Assembly: GCF_000719265.1 (NCBI RefSeq)
Contig: NZ_JOFL01000015.1
Coordinates: 1-64,000, forward strand
Source: Streptomyces roseoverticillatus
Lineage (GTDB): Bacteria > Actinomycetota > Actinomycetes > Streptomycetales > Streptomycetaceae
DNA length: 64,000 bases
Reading direction: 5' to 3'
Part shown: positions 42,593 to 52,398 of the stretch, one piece after another
Layout of the letters: the number at the start of each line of letters is the position of its first letter
How positions within the stretch are numbered: the stretch's first letter is position 1
The notes under the pieces: model-generated
The model's input: only the letters and a program-made list of their open reading frames with translations
The model's database searches: none
What the model was told of the DNA's origin: nothing
Program-made: the position numbers and the translations under genes

Positions 42593-43684
42593 ATGGTCCG
42601 CGCCGCCGTACTGCCCGCCGTGGGCGCTCCGCTGCAGATGGCCGAGATCGACCTGCCCGCGCCCGGCCCCGGGCAGGTGCGGATCCGCCTCGCCGCCGCC
42701 GGGGTGTGCCACTCCGACCTCTCCCTGTCCAACGGGACGCTCCGCCAGCCCGTGCCCGCCGTCCTCGGGCACGAGGGCGCGGGCCGGGTCACCGCGGTCG
42801 GTGAGGGAGTGACGCACGTGGTGCCGGGCGACCTGGTCGTCCTCAACTGGGCGCCCTCCTGCGGCGGCTGCCACTTCTGCGGGCTCGGCGAACCCTGGCT
42901 GTGCGCGGGCGCGGCCGCTGCCGCCGCCGTTCCGTACGCGCGCCTCGCCGCCGACGGCAGCGCGCTCTACCCGGGCCTCGGCACGGCCGTGTTCGCCGAG
43001 GAGACCGTCGTCCGGGCGGATGCGGCCATTCCGCTCCCCGGGGGGATACCGCCGGTCGAGGCGGCCCTGCTGGGCTGCGCCGTGCTCACCGGCTACGGAG
43101 CGGTCCACCACTCCGCGAAGGTGCGCGCGGGCGAGTCCGTCGCGGTCTACGGCGTCGGCGGCGTCGGGCTCGCCACCCTGCAGTCCGCGCGGATCGCCGG
43201 CGCGGGCACGATCGTGGCCGTGGACGTCTCCCCGGAGAAGGAGGAGCTGGCCCGGGCCGCCGGCGCCACCGAGTTCGTCGTCGCGGGCCCCGACACGGCC
43301 AAGGCCGTCCGCAAGCTCACCGGCGGCTGGGGCGCGGACGTCGCCATCGAGTGCGCGGGGCGGGCGGACGCGATCCGCACGGCCTGGTCGTCGACGCGCA
43401 AGGGCGGCAGGACGACCGTCGTCGGCATCGGCGGCCTGGACCAGCAAGTCACCTTCTCCGCGCTGGAGCTCTTCCACTTCGGGCGCACGCTCTCGGGCTG
43501 CGTCTACGGCAACAGCGACCCGGCGAAGGACCTGCCCGTGATCGCCGGGCACGTGCGCGCGGGCCGCTTCGACCTGTCCGCCCTGGTGACGGCGCGGATC
43601 GGCCTCGACGGCATCGCGGGCGCCTTCGAGGCGATGCTCGCGGGGCGGGGCGGGCGGTCGCTCGTGGTGTTCTCCGACGCGTAG
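42593..43684 (+). CDS. Zinc-dependent alcohol dehydrogenase (class III-like MDR)
   Basis: 363 residues. Catalytic zinc ligands are Cys in AGVCHSD and Glu/His in GHEGAGRV; the structural zinc loop is CGGCHFCGLGEPWLC. The Rossmann motif is VYGVGGVGLATLQ. The group includes mycothiol- or NDMA-type dehydrogenases acting on formaldehyde or aromatic alcohols. Cotranscribed with the preceding aldehyde dehydrogenase gene. Confidence 0.93.
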   Translation: MVRAAVLPAVGAPLQMAEIDLPAPGPGQVRIRLAAAGVCHSDLSLSNGTLRQPVPAVLGHEGAGRVTAVGEGVTHVVPGDLVVLNWAPSCGGCHFCGLGEPWLCAGAAAAAAVPYARLAADGSALYPGLGTAVFAEETVVRADAAIPLPGGIPPVEAALLGCAVLTGYGAVHHSAKVRAGESVAVYGVGGVGLATLQSARIAGAGTIVAVDVSPEKEELARAAGATEFVVAGPDTAKAVRKLTGGWGADVAIECAGRADAIRTAWSSTRKGGRTTVVGIGGLDQQVTFSALELFHFGRTLSGCVYGNSDPAKDLPVIAGHVRAGRFDLSALVTARIGLDGIAGAFEAMLAGRGGRSLVVFSDA

Positions 43685-43707
43685 GGGGGCGCGGCCGGGC
43701 GGGCCGC

Positions 43708-44262
43708 TCAGCCCTCGGGGGAGTGCCACTGCGGAGAGGGCAGCTGGATCAGCACGAGCACGAACCCGGCCAGCAGGAAGTTCCGCCCGGCGGCCTGCAG
43801 GCCGTTCCACTTCTGGGACTGCCACATCGCGAACCACTCGCCGCCGATCGCGATGAACCCCGCGCCGAACAGCAGCATGACCATCACCAGCCCCAGCGTG
43901 CTGAGCCGCCGCGCCCGCCGGAAGCCCGCGCCGCGGCTCGTGAGCCCGCGCACCCACAGGACCGTCGCGGCCACGAGCACGACCGCGGCCAGCGTCTCCC
44001 AGACGATGATCGCGAGGTAGGCGATGTCCTGCAGCGTGCGGTCCGTGACGGCCCGCCACATCAGGTCGTCGTCCTGGAACGTCGTGTCCATCGCCAGGAC
44101 GTGCCGGACGAACTCCTGGTTCGTCCCGAAGTCGGTGATGTTGCCGAAGGCGACGAGCGCGATGTAGAGCGCGACGGTGCCGGTGAGCGCCGCCGCCGCG
44201 AACGGCAGCCCTCCGAGCCGCGCGGCTTCGCGCGGCCCCCGCACCTTCCAGTTAGCGGCCAT
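43708..44262 (-). CDS. DUF2165-type small integral membrane protein
   Basis: 184 residues from ATG 44262 (GGGGAGGT upstream). Four hydrophobic segments and the family core FGNITDFGTNQEFVRHVLAMDTT (motif shortened: DFGTNQEFVRHVLAMD), with EWFAMWQSQKWNG between the last two helices. Function of the family is unknown. Confidence 0.85.
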   Translation of the reverse strand: MAANWKVRGPREAARLGGLPFAAAALTGTVALYIALVAFGNITDFGTNQEFVRHVLAMDTTFQDDDLMWRAVTDRTLQDIAYLAIIVWETLAAVVLVAATVLWVRGLTSRGAGFRRARRLSTLGLVMVMLLFGAGFIAIGGEWFAMWQSQKWNGLQAAGRNFLLAGFVLVLIQLPSPQWHSPEG

Positions 44263-44346
44263 GCGACCTCCCCCTCCGGCCTTGCCCGTAGTAGATATTC
44301 CTGCCCGCCGGGCGAGGCCGGTACGCGACGGAGCGGCCCGCACGGC

Positions 44347-44373
44347 TACCGGCATGCGTAGGTACCGGCATGC
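44347..44373. repeat. Short direct repeat before the acyl-CoA dehydrogenase stop
   Basis: TACCGGCATGC occurs at 44347-44357 and 44363-44373; a related TACCGGTA follows at the gene end. Function unknown. Confidence 0.6.
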
Positions 44374-44377
44374 CCGG

Positions 44378-45610
<1,233 letters not shown>

Positions 45611-45616
45611 GGCCGG

Positions 45617-46639
45617 TCAGCCCTTCCGGAGGGTGGTGAGTCCGTTGCCGATGAAGAGCGGGACGAGCTGCCCGATGCAGTCGAAGCCCGCGCCGACGGT
45701 CTGCCCGAGGGTGTAGCGGTAGTGGATGCCCTCCAGGATCACGGCGAGCTTGAAGTAGGCGAACGCCGTGTACCAGGGGAGCGCGGAGACGTCGCGGCCG
45801 GACGCGGCGGCGTAGCGCTCCACGATCTCGGCGGGGGCTGGGTGCCCCGGGGCCTCGCGCGTCGTGCTGATGGGCGAGCCCGGGACGGGCTCCTGCTCGC
45901 TGTACATCACCAGCAGGCCGAGGTCGGTGAGCGGGTCGCCGAGCGTGGACATCTCCCAGTCCAGGACGGCGGCGACCGTGTCGTCCGCGCCGATCAGGAC
46001 GTTGTCGAGCCGGTAGTCGCCGTGCACGACCGTGGCGGCGGGGGAGGCGGGCAGCGCCGCGGCGAGGCCGGAGTGCAGCGCGTCGATGCCCGGCAGCTCC
46101 CGGTTGCGGGACGCCTCCAGCTGCTTGCCCCAGCGCCGCAACTGCCGCTCCAGGAAGCCCTCCGGCCGCCCGAAGTCCGCGAGCCCGGCCGCTTCCGGAT
46201 CGACGGCGTGCAGCCGCACGAGCGTGTCGGCGAGCCCCAGGACAACCTGCCGGGTGCGGTCCGGCCCGATCGCGGCGAGCTGCCCGGCCGTCCGGTACGG
46301 CGTGCCGTCCACGAACTCCATCACGTAGAACGGCGCCCCGAGCACGCTCTCGTCCTCGCACAGCAGCAGCGCCCCGGGCACCGGCACCGCCGTCCGGTGC
46401 AGCGCACTGATCACCCGGTGCTCGCGCCGCATGTCGTGCGCGGTGGCGAGCACGTGCCCGAGCGGCGGCCGGCGCACCACCCACCGGCCCGTGCCGTCGC
46501 TGACGGCGTACGTGAGGTTGGACCGTCCCCCCTCGATCAGCCGGGCCGTCAGAGGCCCCCGCACGAGCCCCGGAAGCTCCCGCTCCAGATGGGCCCGCAG
46601 CCGTTCCGGATCGAGTCCGGGAGGGTTGCCCTTGCTCAT
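45617..46639 (-). CDS. APH-family phosphotransferase (ACAD10/11 kinase-domain-like)
   Basis: 340 residues, kinase-like fold: YVMEFVDGTPY hinge, VVHGDYRLDNVLI (catalytic Asp) and AVLDWEMSTLGDPLTDLG (metal-binding Asp). Probably phosphorylates a hydroxyacyl-CoA, with the downstream acyl-CoA dehydrogenase working on the product. GAGGAG precedes the ATG. A 12-bp perfect palindrome about 50 bases upstream, inside the end of the Shedu gene, is its likely operator. Confidence 0.9.
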   Translation of the reverse strand: MSKGNPPGLDPERLRAHLERELPGLVRGPLTARLIEGGRSNLTYAVSDGTGRWVVRRPPLGHVLATAHDMRREHRVISALHRTAVPVPGALLLCEDESVLGAPFYVMEFVDGTPYRTAGQLAAIGPDRTRQVVLGLADTLVRLHAVDPEAAGLADFGRPEGFLERQLRRWGKQLEASRNRELPGIDALHSGLAAALPASPAATVVHGDYRLDNVLIGADDTVAAVLDWEMSTLGDPLTDLGLLVMYSEQEPVPGSPISTTREAPGHPAPAEIVERYAAASGRDVSALPWYTAFAYFKLAVILEGIHYRYTLGQTVGAGFDCIGQLVPLFIGNGLTTLRKG

Positions 46640-46684
46640 TGCACGCTCCTCGTCAGGGGAGTTGGCCGGTATGTCCGCGGGCCA

Positions 46685-47932
46685 TCATGCCGACCGGTCG
46701 GTATGCCGTCCAGTGGGTGCCGCGGCCTCATGCCCCAGGGACCGCTCGGCGTTGTCGATGAGCTCCTTGTACGTCAGCACTTCGACCCGGTTCCGGTGGG
46801 TGTTGTGCACGCGAAGCGTTTCGTTCAGTACGTCTTCCGGTATCTCCGGATGAGCGCCGGGGTGTCCGATGAGGACGACACCGGTGGCGCGGCGGGTCTC
46901 GTATCCGAACTCCTCCCGGATCCGCTCACGGTGCTCGTCCAGACCGACTAGATAGTGGACGACCTGTCCCACCGCGTCGTTGACCTCGGAGGAGGGGACC
47001 CAGCCGTTGCGGTGCCGTTTGACGAGCCCGGCCTTGAGCCGGGAGGCCTGCTTCAGCTCGACGACGTGCAAGGCACCGTCACCGCGGATGAGGGGGATGT
47101 CGACCTCGTTGCCGGGTACGAGGCGACGGTGTACGGCCTCGCCGATGAAACGGCCGCCGAAGATCCAGTGCTGCCCCTGCAGCGCTCGCTGGAGGTCGTG
47201 CTCGGTGGCGGTGGGGTCCTCGGCGACCTTCCGCAGGCGGGCGAGAGCCTCGGAGCGGCGTTGCAATTCGGCGGCCCGGAGAACGATCCGCCCGCCCTCA
47301 TCGTTGGCCAGGACGGCCAGCGCCCGAGGTGAGGAGGCGATGCGGCGGGCCGCTTCCTTTGCGTCGACCTCCACCCGGCGCTGCAAGACACGCTCCATCC
47401 AGAGCGCCAGCTCAGCGCGTCCGCGGGGGATGCGATATTGCGCAGGCTCTTCGGCGGGCGCCTCCAGGAACGGCACGTCCAAGCTTTGTGCCTGGACGTG
47501 CGCAAGAAGCTCTGCAGCCGATGCCTCCGGATGGTCGTCCACGAAGGTACGACCCACTTCCATCCAGAACGTGCAACTGGCCTGGAGGGTCTTCGAAAGC
47601 CAGTTCCGGGCATGGTCGTTGCGCGGTCCCTGCTGGAAGAGGCGGTACTTCTCCTCGTAGTCGGGTCGGAGCAACCGCCCCTGGGCGTAGTACAGGCAGT
47701 CCTGAAGCACCCGTACCGTCTCCCATTCCTCGGCCGCGGCCGAGGTCCGGCGTGCCTCGGCGAGGAGATCCAGCAGCCGCTGCCCTCCCCGGTATTTTCT
47801 TCCCGGGCCCCCGTTCATGTGGCCGCGCACGGCATCGATGCCGTCGGCCACCACGCCGGGCGGAGCGTCACCGTACGCTTTGCCGAGAGCCTGCTCCAGC
47901 GCCCAATCCGATCTCACGTCCATGCGTCGCAT
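46685..47932 (-). CDS. sduA: Shedu-type anti-phage defence protein (DUF4263 nuclease)
   Basis: 415 residues from ATG 47932 (or 412 from ATG 47923; neither has a strong Shine-Dalgarno). The C-terminal half carries the PD-(D/E)xK core of DUF4263: RRLVPGNEVDIPLI (acidic residue) and ALHVVELKQAS (ELK), then VGQVVHYLVGLDEHR. The N-terminal ~230 residues are helical and specific to this branch (VRVLQDCLYYAQGRLLRP, HARNWLSKTLQASCTFWMEVG). Shedu is a single-gene system whose SduA nuclease nicks DNA on phage infection. GC of sampled lines (58-72%) is below that of the next gene (~78%), and it splits metabolic genes, consistent with acquisition. Activity not shown. Confidence 0.85.
   Translation of the reverse strand: MRRMDVRSDWALEQALGKAYGDAPPGVVADGIDAVRGHMNGGPGRKYRGGQRLLDLLAEARRTSAAAEEWETVRVLQDCLYYAQGRLLRPDYEEKYRLFQQGPRNDHARNWLSKTLQASCTFWMEVGRTFVDDHPEASAAELLAHVQAQSLDVPFLEAPAEEPAQYRIPRGRAELALWMERVLQRRVEVDAKEAARRIASSPRALAVLANDEGGRIVLRAAELQRRSEALARLRKVAEDPTATEHDLQRALQGQHWIFGGRFIGEAVHRRLVPGNEVDIPLIRGDGALHVVELKQASRLKAGLVKRHRNGWVPSSEVNDAVGQVVHYLVGLDEHRERIREEFGYETRRATGVVLIGHPGAHPEIPEDVLNETLRVHNTHRNRVEVLTYKELIDNAERSLGHEAAAPTGRHTDRSA
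46690..46705 (-). promoter_or_regulatory. TetR-type operator of the phosphotransferase/acyl-CoA dehydrogenase operon
   Basis: Perfect 12-bp palindrome CCGACCGGTCGG (46690-46701) followed by TATG, matching the SDR-tetR site at 33737. It lies in the last codons of the Shedu gene, about 50 bases before the phosphotransferase start. Confidence 0.6.
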
Positions 47933-47970
47933 TGTGCGCCCGGGGTCTGACAACGCCCGCCCGCCAAGGG

Positions 47971-48912
47971 TTACGCGTGGCAGCTCATCGGCCGGCCGCC
48001 GTTCATCGTCATCATGTCGCCGACGACGGCCGGCAGGTCGAGCGGCTCCCCCAGGGGCCGGCCCTCCAGTTCGGCGTAGGCGCGGTGCAGGTTGGCGACC
48101 ACGCGTTCGCTCTCGTGCAGGGCCGCGAACTCGCCGAGGTCGGCGGCGCGGGCGGCCTCCAGGGGGGTGCGGCCGGCGGCGTGTTCGGTGCGGGCCAGGT
48201 CCTGGAGCCAGTGGAAGTAGCGTTCGAGGACGTCGTACGCGCCGGGGTCGGTGACCGGGCCGTGGCCGGGCACGACCGTCTCGGCGTCCAGTTCGCGCAG
48301 GACCTTCAGGGAGTGGAGCGAGCCCGCGAGGGAGCCCATCAGGAGGAAGGGGGTGCCGCCGTTGAAGACGAGGTCGCCGGTGAAGACGACGCGCTGCTCC
48401 GGCAGCCAGGCGATGGTGTCGCCCGTGGTGTGCGCCGGGCCCGGGTGGATCAGCCGGATCTCGGTGTCGCCCACGTGCAGGGCGAGGGTGTCGGTGTAGG
48501 TGACCTCGGCGGGCGTGATCCGGACGTCGCCGTACTCGACCCAGGGCCAGATGCCGTGCAGTTGCAGGCCCGCGTCGAGGGTCTGGCGGCGGCACTCCTC
48601 GTGACCGACGACGGTCGCCTTGGGGAAGACGCAGTTGCCGTAGGTGTGGTCGCCGTGGTGGTGCGTGTTGACGATCGTGGTGGGCAGGGGCGCACCGGCG
48701 TCCGTGACGGCGTCGCGCAGCAGCTGCGCCCGGCGGACGGTGGCCGTGGTGTCGATCAGTGCTGTCCGGCCGCCGCCCGTCACGATCCCCGCGTTGTTCA
48801 GGCACCAGCCGCCGTCGGGCTGGACGAAGGCAGTGACCCCGGGGGCGAGGCGGACGGTGTAGGGATCGGCCGGCTCCGCTCCGACGGGCGCGACCGGGCT
48901 CGTGCTGCACAT
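47971..48912 (-). CDS. Metallo-beta-lactamase-fold hydrolase
   Basis: 313 residues. Metal motif NTHHHGDHTYG (HxHxDH), later His in HPGPAHTTGD, Asp in VFTGDLVFNG and His in VVPGHGPVTD: a complete binuclear site, so probably an active thioester or lactone hydrolase. GGGGAGG lies before the ATG. It ends 38 bases before the Shedu gene on the same strand. Substrate unknown. Confidence 0.9.
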   Translation of the reverse strand: MCSTSPVAPVGAEPADPYTVRLAPGVTAFVQPDGGWCLNNAGIVTGGGRTALIDTTATVRRAQLLRDAVTDAGAPLPTTIVNTHHHGDHTYGNCVFPKATVVGHEECRRQTLDAGLQLHGIWPWVEYGDVRITPAEVTYTDTLALHVGDTEIRLIHPGPAHTTGDTIAWLPEQRVVFTGDLVFNGGTPFLLMGSLAGSLHSLKVLRELDAETVVPGHGPVTDPGAYDVLERYFHWLQDLARTEHAAGRTPLEAARAADLGEFAALHESERVVANLHRAYAELEGRPLGEPLDLPAVVGDMMTMNGGRPMSCHA

Positions 48913-48998
48913 GGAAGACCTCCCCTTGCCTCCGCGCGGGGTGCGCGGAACGGACTGCCCGTCAGAATACGGGCGCCGGGGAGACGGCGCGGAGGGTG

Positions 48999-49439
48999 TC
49001 AGCCGCGGTGCTCCAGGCCGGGGCGCAGCCGCTCCAGGAGCCCGTACAGCGTGGTGCGCTCCTCCTCGTCGAGGGTGTCGAGCGCGCTGTGCGTGGCCTG
49101 CATCTCGGCGCGGACGCGGCGGATGGTCTCGTGGCCCTCGTCGGTGGCGACCACGTTCTTCACGCGGCGGTCGGCGGGGTCGGGCTCGCGGCGCACCAGG
49201 CCGCGGGCCTCCAGGCGGTCCACGATCCCCGTGACGTTGGAGGCGTCGCACACCAGCAGGGTCGCGAGCCCCCGCATGGGGACGGGCCCCTTGAGCTGGG
49301 AGAGGAGCTTGGCCTGGACGGACGTGAGGCCGTGCCGGGCGGCGGCGGCGGCGAAGTCCTGCCACTGGGCGGTGCCGAGTGCCGCCACGAGCTCCAGGAG
49401 CTGGGCCTTGGTCGGGGTCCGGGGTGCGGTGGCGGTCAT
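48999..49439 (-). CDS. MarR-family regulator
   Basis: 146 residues with the winged HTH (VQAKLLSQLKGPVPMRGLATLLVCDASNVTGIVDRL, shortened motif MRGLATLLVCDASNVTGIV) and wing RREPDPADRRVKNV. Divergent from an MFS efflux gene across a 132-base AT-rich gap with two palindromes, the classic arrangement of a MarR repressor controlling itself and a pump. Ligand unknown; the quinone oxidoreductase gene after the pump suggests a phenolic or quinone-like inducer. Confidence 0.93.
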   Translation of the reverse strand: MTATAPRTPTKAQLLELVAALGTAQWQDFAAAAARHGLTSVQAKLLSQLKGPVPMRGLATLLVCDASNVTGIVDRLEARGLVRREPDPADRRVKNVVATDEGHETIRRVRAEMQATHSALDTLDEEERTTLYGLLERLRPGLEHRG

Positions 49440-49451
49440 GGTTCGAGTGTA

Positions 49452-49465
49452 CTCAAGAGGTTGAG
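49452..49465. promoter_or_regulatory. MarR operator candidate 1
   Basis: CTCAAGAGGTTGAG, perfect 5-bp arms around GAGG, 13 bases before the marR start on the minus strand. Confidence 0.6.
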
Positions 49466-49481
49466 GTAATAAAACATTAAC

Positions 49482-49511
49482 TTGACTACCTGAAGTATTC
49501 GGGCCTACGGT
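49482..49511 (+). promoter_or_regulatory. Promoter of the MFS/oxidoreductase operon
   Basis: TTGACT (49482-49487) and TACGGT (49506-49511) with an 18-base spacer, a good fit to the main Streptomyces promoter class. Transcription would start near 49518, next to operator 2. Confidence 0.6.
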
Positions 49512-49520
49512 GGGCCGGGT

Positions 49521-49539
49521 TGCTTGACGATCTCAAGCA
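49521..49539. promoter_or_regulatory. MarR operator candidate 2
   Basis: Perfect 7-bp arms TGCTTGA and TCAAGCA around CGATC, just downstream of the predicted start of transcription of the MFS gene, where a repressor would block elongation. Confidence 0.7.
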
Positions 49540-49571
49540 TCAATGTCGTGAAGTAACAGAAGGATTTCCCC

Positions 49572-51053
49572 TTGACCTCCTCACCGGCCTCTCCGCGCAA
49601 CGAGACGGTCATCGTCTTCGCCCTGAGCCTCGCCGCCATGGTCGTGTCGATGATGCAGACCCTGGTCGTCCCGATCCTCGGCCTCATCCAGAGCGACCTG
49701 GAGACCAGCTCCGCCAACGTCAGCTGGGTCACCACCGCGACCCTGCTCTCCGCCGCCGTCTTCACCCCGCTCCTCGGCCGCTTCGGCGACCAGCACGGCA
49801 AGAAGAAGACCCTGGTCGGCGTGCTGATCGTCATGGTCGCCGGCTCCGTCCTCGCCGCCGTCACCCACTCCCTGCTGTGGCTGATCGTCGGCCGGGTGCT
49901 CCAGGGCGCCGCCACCGCGATCTTCCCGCTCGCGCTCTCCGTGCTGCGCGAGGAGGTCCGCCCCGCGAAGCTGCCCGGCGCCATGGCCATGGTCAGCGGC
50001 ACCCTCGCCTTCGGCAGCGGCCTCGCCCTCGTCGCCACCGGCCTGCTCACCTCCGGCGACAACCCGGACTACCGCAGCGCTTTCTGGCTGGCCACCGGCC
50101 TCGCCGCGCTCGCGCTCCTCGCCGTCGTCTTCCTGGTCCCCGCCACCCGCGAGACCACCGGCGGCCGCACCGACGTCCTCGGCGCGCTCACCCTGGCCGC
50201 CACCCTCGTCCTGCTCCTGCTGCCCATCACCCAGGGCCACGAGTGGGGCTGGTCCTCCGGCCGCACCATCGGCTGCTTCGCCGGCGCCGTCGTGATGGCC
50301 GCGCTCTGGACGCTGGTCGAGCGCAAGGTGCGCGAGCCGCTGGTCGACATGAAGATGTTCGCCCACCGCCCGGTGCTCTTCGCCAACATCTCCGGCCTCC
50401 TCGTCGGCTTCGGCTCCTTCGCCCTCTTCATCGGCGTGTCCTACCTCGTCCAGATGCCGGAGAAGATCGCCGGATACGGCTTCTCCGCCAGCGTGTTGCG
50501 CGCCTCCGTCGAGTACCTGCTGCCCAGCACCATCGTGTCGCTGCTCGCCGCCCCGGTCGGCGGCCAGCTCGTCCGCCACAAGGGCCCCCGCCTGGTCCTG
50601 CTGCTCGCCTCCCTCATCGGCACCGCCGGCTTCGTGTGGATCGCGCTCGACCACGAGCACACGGTCTCCGTGATCGCCGCCGGCATGTTCGTCGGCGCCG
50701 CCATCAGCTTCGGCTACGCCGCCATGCCCGCCGTGATCGTCGCCAGCGTCCCGCCCCGGCAGACCGGCATCGCCAACGGCATCAACTCCATCTCCCGCTC
50801 CACGGGCAGCGCCATCGGCAGCGCCATGATCACCACGGTGCTGGCCTCCAAGAGCCTGGAACACCTGCCGCCGGGCGCGCCCAAGCTGCCCGCCGAGAGC
50901 CAGTTCGCGCTGACCTTCGTCATCGCCGGCGCGGCGTTCCTGCTCGTCGCCCTCGTCGCCGGGCTCGGCCTGCGGAAGATCCACGCCCGGCACACCGAAG
51001 TGGCGGCCCCCGCCACCGCGGCGGACGCTGAGACCGCACCCGCCGGCGCCTGA
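49572..51053 (+). CDS. MFS drug efflux transporter, DHA2 (14-TM) family
   Basis: 493 residues with about fourteen hydrophobic segments, and PLLGRFGDQHGKKKTLV as the loop 2-3 motif; the EmrB/QacA type. TTG start at 49572 with GAAGGA nine bases upstream; no ATG or GTG lies earlier in frame. It is preceded by a promoter with MarR palindromes and followed after 32 bases by an oxidoreductase gene. Proton-driven export of an organic compound is the likely role. Confidence 0.92.
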   Translation: MTSSPASPRNETVIVFALSLAAMVVSMMQTLVVPILGLIQSDLETSSANVSWVTTATLLSAAVFTPLLGRFGDQHGKKKTLVGVLIVMVAGSVLAAVTHSLLWLIVGRVLQGAATAIFPLALSVLREEVRPAKLPGAMAMVSGTLAFGSGLALVATGLLTSGDNPDYRSAFWLATGLAALALLAVVFLVPATRETTGGRTDVLGALTLAATLVLLLLPITQGHEWGWSSGRTIGCFAGAVVMAALWTLVERKVREPLVDMKMFAHRPVLFANISGLLVGFGSFALFIGVSYLVQMPEKIAGYGFSASVLRASVEYLLPSTIVSLLAAPVGGQLVRHKGPRLVLLLASLIGTAGFVWIALDHEHTVSVIAAGMFVGAAISFGYAAMPAVIVASVPPRQTGIANGINSISRSTGSAIGSAMITTVLASKSLEHLPPGAPKLPAESQFALTFVIAGAAFLLVALVAGLGLRKIHARHTEVAAPATAADAETAPAGA

Positions 51054-51085
51054 CGCGCCCGACACCCCCGCGAGGAGCACCACCC

Positions 51086-52012
51086 ATGAAGGCCATCAGC
51101 TACCGGACCTACGGAGGACCCGAGGTCCTCGAATTCGGCGAGCGGCCGAACCCCAAGGTCGGCCCCGACTCCGTCCTGGTCAAGGTCAAAGCCGCCGCGG
51201 TCAACCCCGTCGACTGGAAGGCCCGCTCCGGCTACCTCGACCCCGCCCTCGACGCGGTCTTCCCCGTCATCCCCGGCTGGGACGTCGCGGGCGTCGTCGT
51301 CCGGCCCGGCGCCGACGTCACCGAGTTCGCCGAGGGCGACGAGGTCATCGGCTACGTCCGCGAGGACTTCCTCTCCCGCGGCACCTTCGCCGAATACGTC
51401 GCCGCCCCCGTACGGACCCTCGCGCGCAAGCCGAAGAACCTCACCTTCGAACAGGCCGCGGGCCTGCCGCTGGCCGGGCTCACCGCCTACCAGGCCCTGG
51501 TCAAGGCGCTCCGGCTGTGGGAGGGCGAGACCGTGCTGATCCACGCCGCGTCCGGCGGCGTCGGCACCATGGCCGTCCAGATCGCCCGGCACTTCGGCGC
51601 GCGCGTCATCGGCACGGCGAGCGAGCGCAACCACGACTACCTGCGCTCCCTCGGCGCGGAGCCCGTCCTGTACGGGGACGGGCTCGCCGAGCGGGTGCGG
51701 GCGCTGGCCCCGGAGGGCGTCGACTCCGTCCTCGACCTCGCCGGCGGCGACGCGCTCACGGTCTCGCCCGGGCTGCTCACCCACGGCGGCCGGCTCGCCT
51801 CCGTCGCCGACCCGGCCGTCCTCGGCCTCGGCGGCCGCTACGTCTTCGTCCGCCCGGACCGGTCCGACCTCACGGCCCTCACCGACCTGGCCGAGAACGG
51901 CAAGCTCACGGTCGAGGTGGCGAAGGTCTTCCCCCTGGAACGCACGGCGGAAGCCCACCGCCTCAGCGAGGAGGGCCACACCCGCGGCAAGATCGTGGTA
52001 ACGGTCGACTGA
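51086..52012 (+). CDS. NADP-dependent quinone oxidoreductase (zinc-free MDR)
   Basis: 308 residues: N-terminal GroES-like fold (YGGPEVLEFGERPNP, NPVDWKARSG) and Rossmann motif HAASGGVGTMAVQIA; no zinc-binding cysteines, as in quinone or enone reductases (QOR). RBS GAGGAGC before the ATG. Cotranscribed with the efflux gene, so it probably reduces the same class of toxic compound that the pump exports, under MarR control. Confidence 0.93.
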   Translation: MKAISYRTYGGPEVLEFGERPNPKVGPDSVLVKVKAAAVNPVDWKARSGYLDPALDAVFPVIPGWDVAGVVVRPGADVTEFAEGDEVIGYVREDFLSRGTFAEYVAAPVRTLARKPKNLTFEQAAGLPLAGLTAYQALVKALRLWEGETVLIHAASGGVGTMAVQIARHFGARVIGTASERNHDYLRSLGAEPVLYGDGLAERVRALAPEGVDSVLDLAGGDALTVSPGLLTHGGRLASVADPAVLGLGGRYVFVRPDRSDLTALTDLAENGKLTVEVAKVFPLERTAEAHRLSEEGHTRGKIVVTVD

Positions 52013-52398
52013 CGCCCGCGCCGGTCAGCTGACCGAGCGCACTTCTCCTCCGCCGCGACGGCGATCAACCCCTACGGCGGATTCCGGCGGTGCCGTCCCG
52101 GGCGTGGCCGGGTTCGGCGCCGCCGGGCTGGTGTGCGGTGGTTGCTCGCCGCGGCGGCGGAGGGGACGTGTTGGCCCCGGTCGGCCCCCCGGGGTGCCGG
52201 TGCCGACTCGGCCGAGCGCACTTCTCCTCCGCCGCGACGGCGATCAACCCCTACGGCGGATTCCGGCGGTGCCGTCCCGCCCCGGCCGGGTTCGGCGCCG
52301 GTTGCTCGCCGCGGCGGAGGGGATGCGCCGACCGTGGCCGGCATCCACCCCCGGTGGCGCCGTTCCCCCGGAACCCCCGCCCGGCAGGGCACCCCGCC
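52013..52398. repeat. Hairpin-forming intergenic repeats between convergent genes
   Basis: 386 bases without a gene. A 68-base exact direct repeat occupies 52033-52100 and 52212-52279 (period 179). Each copy is followed by a CGGGTTCGGCGCCG segment and GTTGCTCGCCGCGGCGG, which is nearly complementary to CCGCCGCGACGGCGATCAAC inside the repeat, so each unit can fold into a long stem. It shares 22/23 bases with 11782-11804 and a common GGCGGTGCCG core with the repeats there. Confidence 0.85.
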
